Assembly (NCBI GenBank): GCA_007126415.1
Contig: SLBH01000104.1
Location: forward strand, 1-7,030
Length of the DNA: 7,030 nt
Reading direction: 5' to 3'
From: Spirochaetales bacterium
GTDB taxonomy: Bacteria > Spirochaetota > Spirochaetia > DSM-27196 > SLAA01
The notes beneath the pieces were generated by a model. The model made no database searches. It had not been told where the DNA came from and worked only from the letters and a program-made list of their open reading frames with translations. Shown one piece after another: positions 5,674 through 7,030 of the stretch (positions are counted from its first letter, which is position 1; each line of letters begins with the position of its first letter). The translations under genes and the position numbers were made by a program.

Positions 5674-5702
5674 ATCGTAGCGCGGGTCTCCTCGTCTGTC
5701 AA
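5674..5702 (-). promoter_or_regulatory. sigma70-type promoter of the histidine kinase gene
   Basis: On the minus strand a perfect TTGACA (5702-5697) is followed after exactly 17 bp by TACGAT (5679-5674), four of six consensus bases. Transcription would start near 5667, leaving a leader of about 37 nt to the TTG start. The kinase can thus be transcribed independently of hcp. Confidence 0.65.
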
Positions 5703-5749
5703 ATCCACAAACAGCGGATTCAGGAATTAGGACACTGATAACGAAAGGG

Positions 5750-5769
5750 CACCGGCTGCGCCGCCGGCG
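5750..5769 (-). terminator. weak hairpin after hcp, possible terminator
   Basis: Eight nt after the hcp stop, on the minus strand, CGCCGGC (5769-5763) can pair with GCCGGTG (5756-5750), with one G-U pair and a 6-nt loop, followed by CCCTTTCGTT. The T-rich stretch is poor, so termination would be partial. Its place right after the stop and before the kinase promoter fits a gene boundary. Confidence 0.4.
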
Positions 5770-5777
5770 TATTGCCG

Positions 5778-7030
5778 TTAGCGGGCGGCCGCCATCGCCG
5801 CGACGTCGTCCTTCACATCCCCGGTCGGCATAAGGTTGAAGTTCTCGGCAATCACCTTGGCGACTGCGGGTGAGAGAAACGCCGGCAACGTCGGGCCGAG
5901 GCGGATGTTTCGAACACCGAGCGACAACAGTGCAAGCAGTACGCAGACGGCCTTCTGCTCGTACCACGCGATGTCGTACGAGATCGGAAGATCGTTGATA
6001 TCCTCCAATTCGAACACCTCTTTCAGTTTGAGCGCGATCATTACCAGGCTGTACGAGTCGTTGCACTGCCCGGCGTCGAGCACTCGCGGGATGCCGTCGA
6101 TCTCGCCAAGGTTGAGTTTGTTGTAGCGATACTTTGCACAACCGGCGGTTAGAATCACCGAGCTCTCGGGGAGCTGCTCGGCCACCTCCGTGAAGTAGCT
6201 GCGTCCTTTCTGGCGCCCGTCGCACCCGGCCATCACGACGAAGCGCTGAATCGCGCCGCTCTTGACCGCATCCACCACTTTGTCGGCGAGAGCGGTAACC
6301 TGCGCGTGCGCGAATCCACCGACAATGCTGCCCGACTCGATCTCGGTGGGGGGGGCGCACTGCTTAGCGCGCTCAATCACCGGGCTGAAGTCCTTGGGGC
6401 TGCCGTTGTTCCGGTCGGGGATGTGCTGCACCCCGGGATAGCCCGCCATGCCGGTCGTGAAGATGCGGTCACGGTAGCCATCCTGCACCGGCGTAATACA
6501 GTTGGTGGTCATCAGGACCGCGCCGTTGAACGCTTCAAACTCCTTGTTCTGTTTCCACCACGAGTTTCCGTAGTTGCCGACGAAGTGTGAGTACTTCTTG
6601 AACGCCGGATAGTAGTTGGCCGGTAGCATCTCGCAGTGCGTGTACACGTCGACACCGGTTCCTTCGGTCTGCTTCAGAAGCTCTTCCATGTCGCGAAGGT
6701 CGTGTCCGGATATCAGAATCGCGGGGTTCTTGCCGACGCCGATGTTCACGGTACTGATCTCGGGATTGCCGTACGCGCCGGTGTTGGCCGCGTCCAGCAG
6801 TGCCATCGTCTTCACCGCAAGGCTGCCGGTTTCCAGCACCAGTGCGGTCAGCTCGTCGGCCGTCTTGCCGTCGTCTACCACCGCGGCGAGCAAGCTCAGG
6901 ACACCTTGGTAGATCTCTTCGTCCTCCTTGCCGAGCACCGCCGCGTGATCTCCGTAAGCCGCGATCCCGCGCAGCCCGTACACAATGGTTTCACGCAGCG
7001 AACGGATGTCCTCGTTTTCGGTTGATAGCA
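5778..7030 (-). CDS. hcp: hybrid cluster protein (hydroxylamine reductase / NO reductase), N-terminus outside the window
   Basis: The frame is open to the right edge and gives 416 residues, of about 550 usual, so about 135 N-terminal residues are missing. These would include the N-terminal Fe-S cysteine motif, so the cluster class cannot be read. All ligands of the hybrid Fe-S-O cluster are visible. Counting from the internal GTG at 6983 as residue 1, they are His94 (SGHDL), Glu118 (THCEMLPANYYP), Cys162 (TTNCITP), Cys254 (MAGCDGR), Cys282 (TAGCAKYRYN), Cys307 (AGQCNDSYS), Glu342 and Lys344 (WYEQKAV). They keep a constant offset of 150-152 to the Desulfovibrio vulgaris numbering. Hcp reduces hydroxylamine in vitro and NO to N2O at low NO levels; in E. 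coli it also drives protein S-nitrosylation. It is a cytoplasmic enzyme of anaerobic nitrosative stress. An unusual feature is a Cys right before the Glu ligand. No hcr reductase gene is seen downstream; a kinase gene follows. Confidence 0.96.
   Translation of the reverse strand, partial: LSTENEDIRSLRETIVYGLRGIAAYGDHAAVLGKEDEEIYQGVLSLLAAVVDDGKTADELTALVLETGSLAVKTMALLDAANTGAYGNPEISTVNIGVGKNPAILISGHDLRDMEELLKQTEGTGVDVYTHCEMLPANYYPAFKKYSHFVGNYGNSWWKQNKEFEAFNGAVLMTTNCITPVQDGYRDRIFTTGMAGYPGVQHIPDRNNGSPKDFSPVIERAKQCAPPTEIESGSIVGGFAHAQVTALADKVVDAVKSGAIQRFVVMAGCDGRQKGRSYFTEVAEQLPESSVILTAGCAKYRYNKLNLGEIDGIPRVLDAGQCNDSYSLVMIALKLKEVFELEDINDLPISYDIAWYEQKAVCVLLALLSLGVRNIRLGPTLPAFLSPAVAKVIAENFNLMPTGDVKDDVAAMAAAR

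Noticed and set aside
5668..6360. 230-codon minus-strand frame overlapping hcp
   Set aside because: It overlaps the hcp coding frame, which preserves every cluster ligand; the alternative is Arg-rich and has no domain.
1..7030. Search by eye for tRNA, rRNA, CRISPR arrays, IS ends and integrase or transposase genes
   Set aside because: None found. No cloverleaf, regular spaced repeat, long terminal inverted repeat or recombinase motif was seen.

Overview
The window looks like an ordinary chromosomal segment of a G+C-rich bacterium with an outer membrane. There are no IS elements, tRNA or rRNA genes, phage genes or CRISPR repeats. A probable lipoprotein and a small signal-peptide protein with a barrel-like pattern point to a diderm cell. 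The hybrid cluster protein points to an anaerobe or facultative anaerobe facing nitrosative stress. The gene mix (DUF3568-type lipoprotein, HisKA_2-type membrane kinase, PadR-ChrA pair, Hcp) would fit a Spirochaetota or similar lineage, but that is an inference from style, not proof.

Layout, left to right. Positions 1-130 hold the possible tail of a plus-strand gene and a clear rho-independent terminator. Positions 131-404 carry no convincing gene. A minus-strand pair follows: a small exported, barrel-like protein (start 1378) and, downstream of it, a DUF3568-like lipoprotein (start about 797), separated by a strong hairpin. Next comes a minus-strand operon, padR (start 3101) and chrA (start 2782). 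They are 1 nt apart and probably translationally coupled. Divergent from padR, on the plus strand, is an MFS transporter gene (3241-4518). It converges on a minus-strand membrane histidine kinase gene (4662-5630). The right edge is a minus-strand hcp gene (5778 to the edge), cut by the window at its N-terminal part.

The most informative region is the padR/MFS intergenic space. A plus-strand promoter (TTGACG, 17 bp, TAATAT) and a weaker minus-strand promoter face each other, and a symmetrical 28-bp dyad touches both -10 boxes. The simplest reading is one PadR operator that represses both its own padR-chrA operon and the MFS gene, making a two-transporter efflux or stress module. A second useful point is the histidine kinase start. 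The longest open frame begins at a GTG at 5708, but a TTGACA-N17-TACGAT promoter lies inside that extension, and a near-perfect Shine-Dalgarno precedes a TTG at 5630. The protein is therefore probably 322 rather than 348 residues.

I do not see a clearly new biological system. The best candidate for something undescribed is the PadR-controlled ChrA plus MFS pair.
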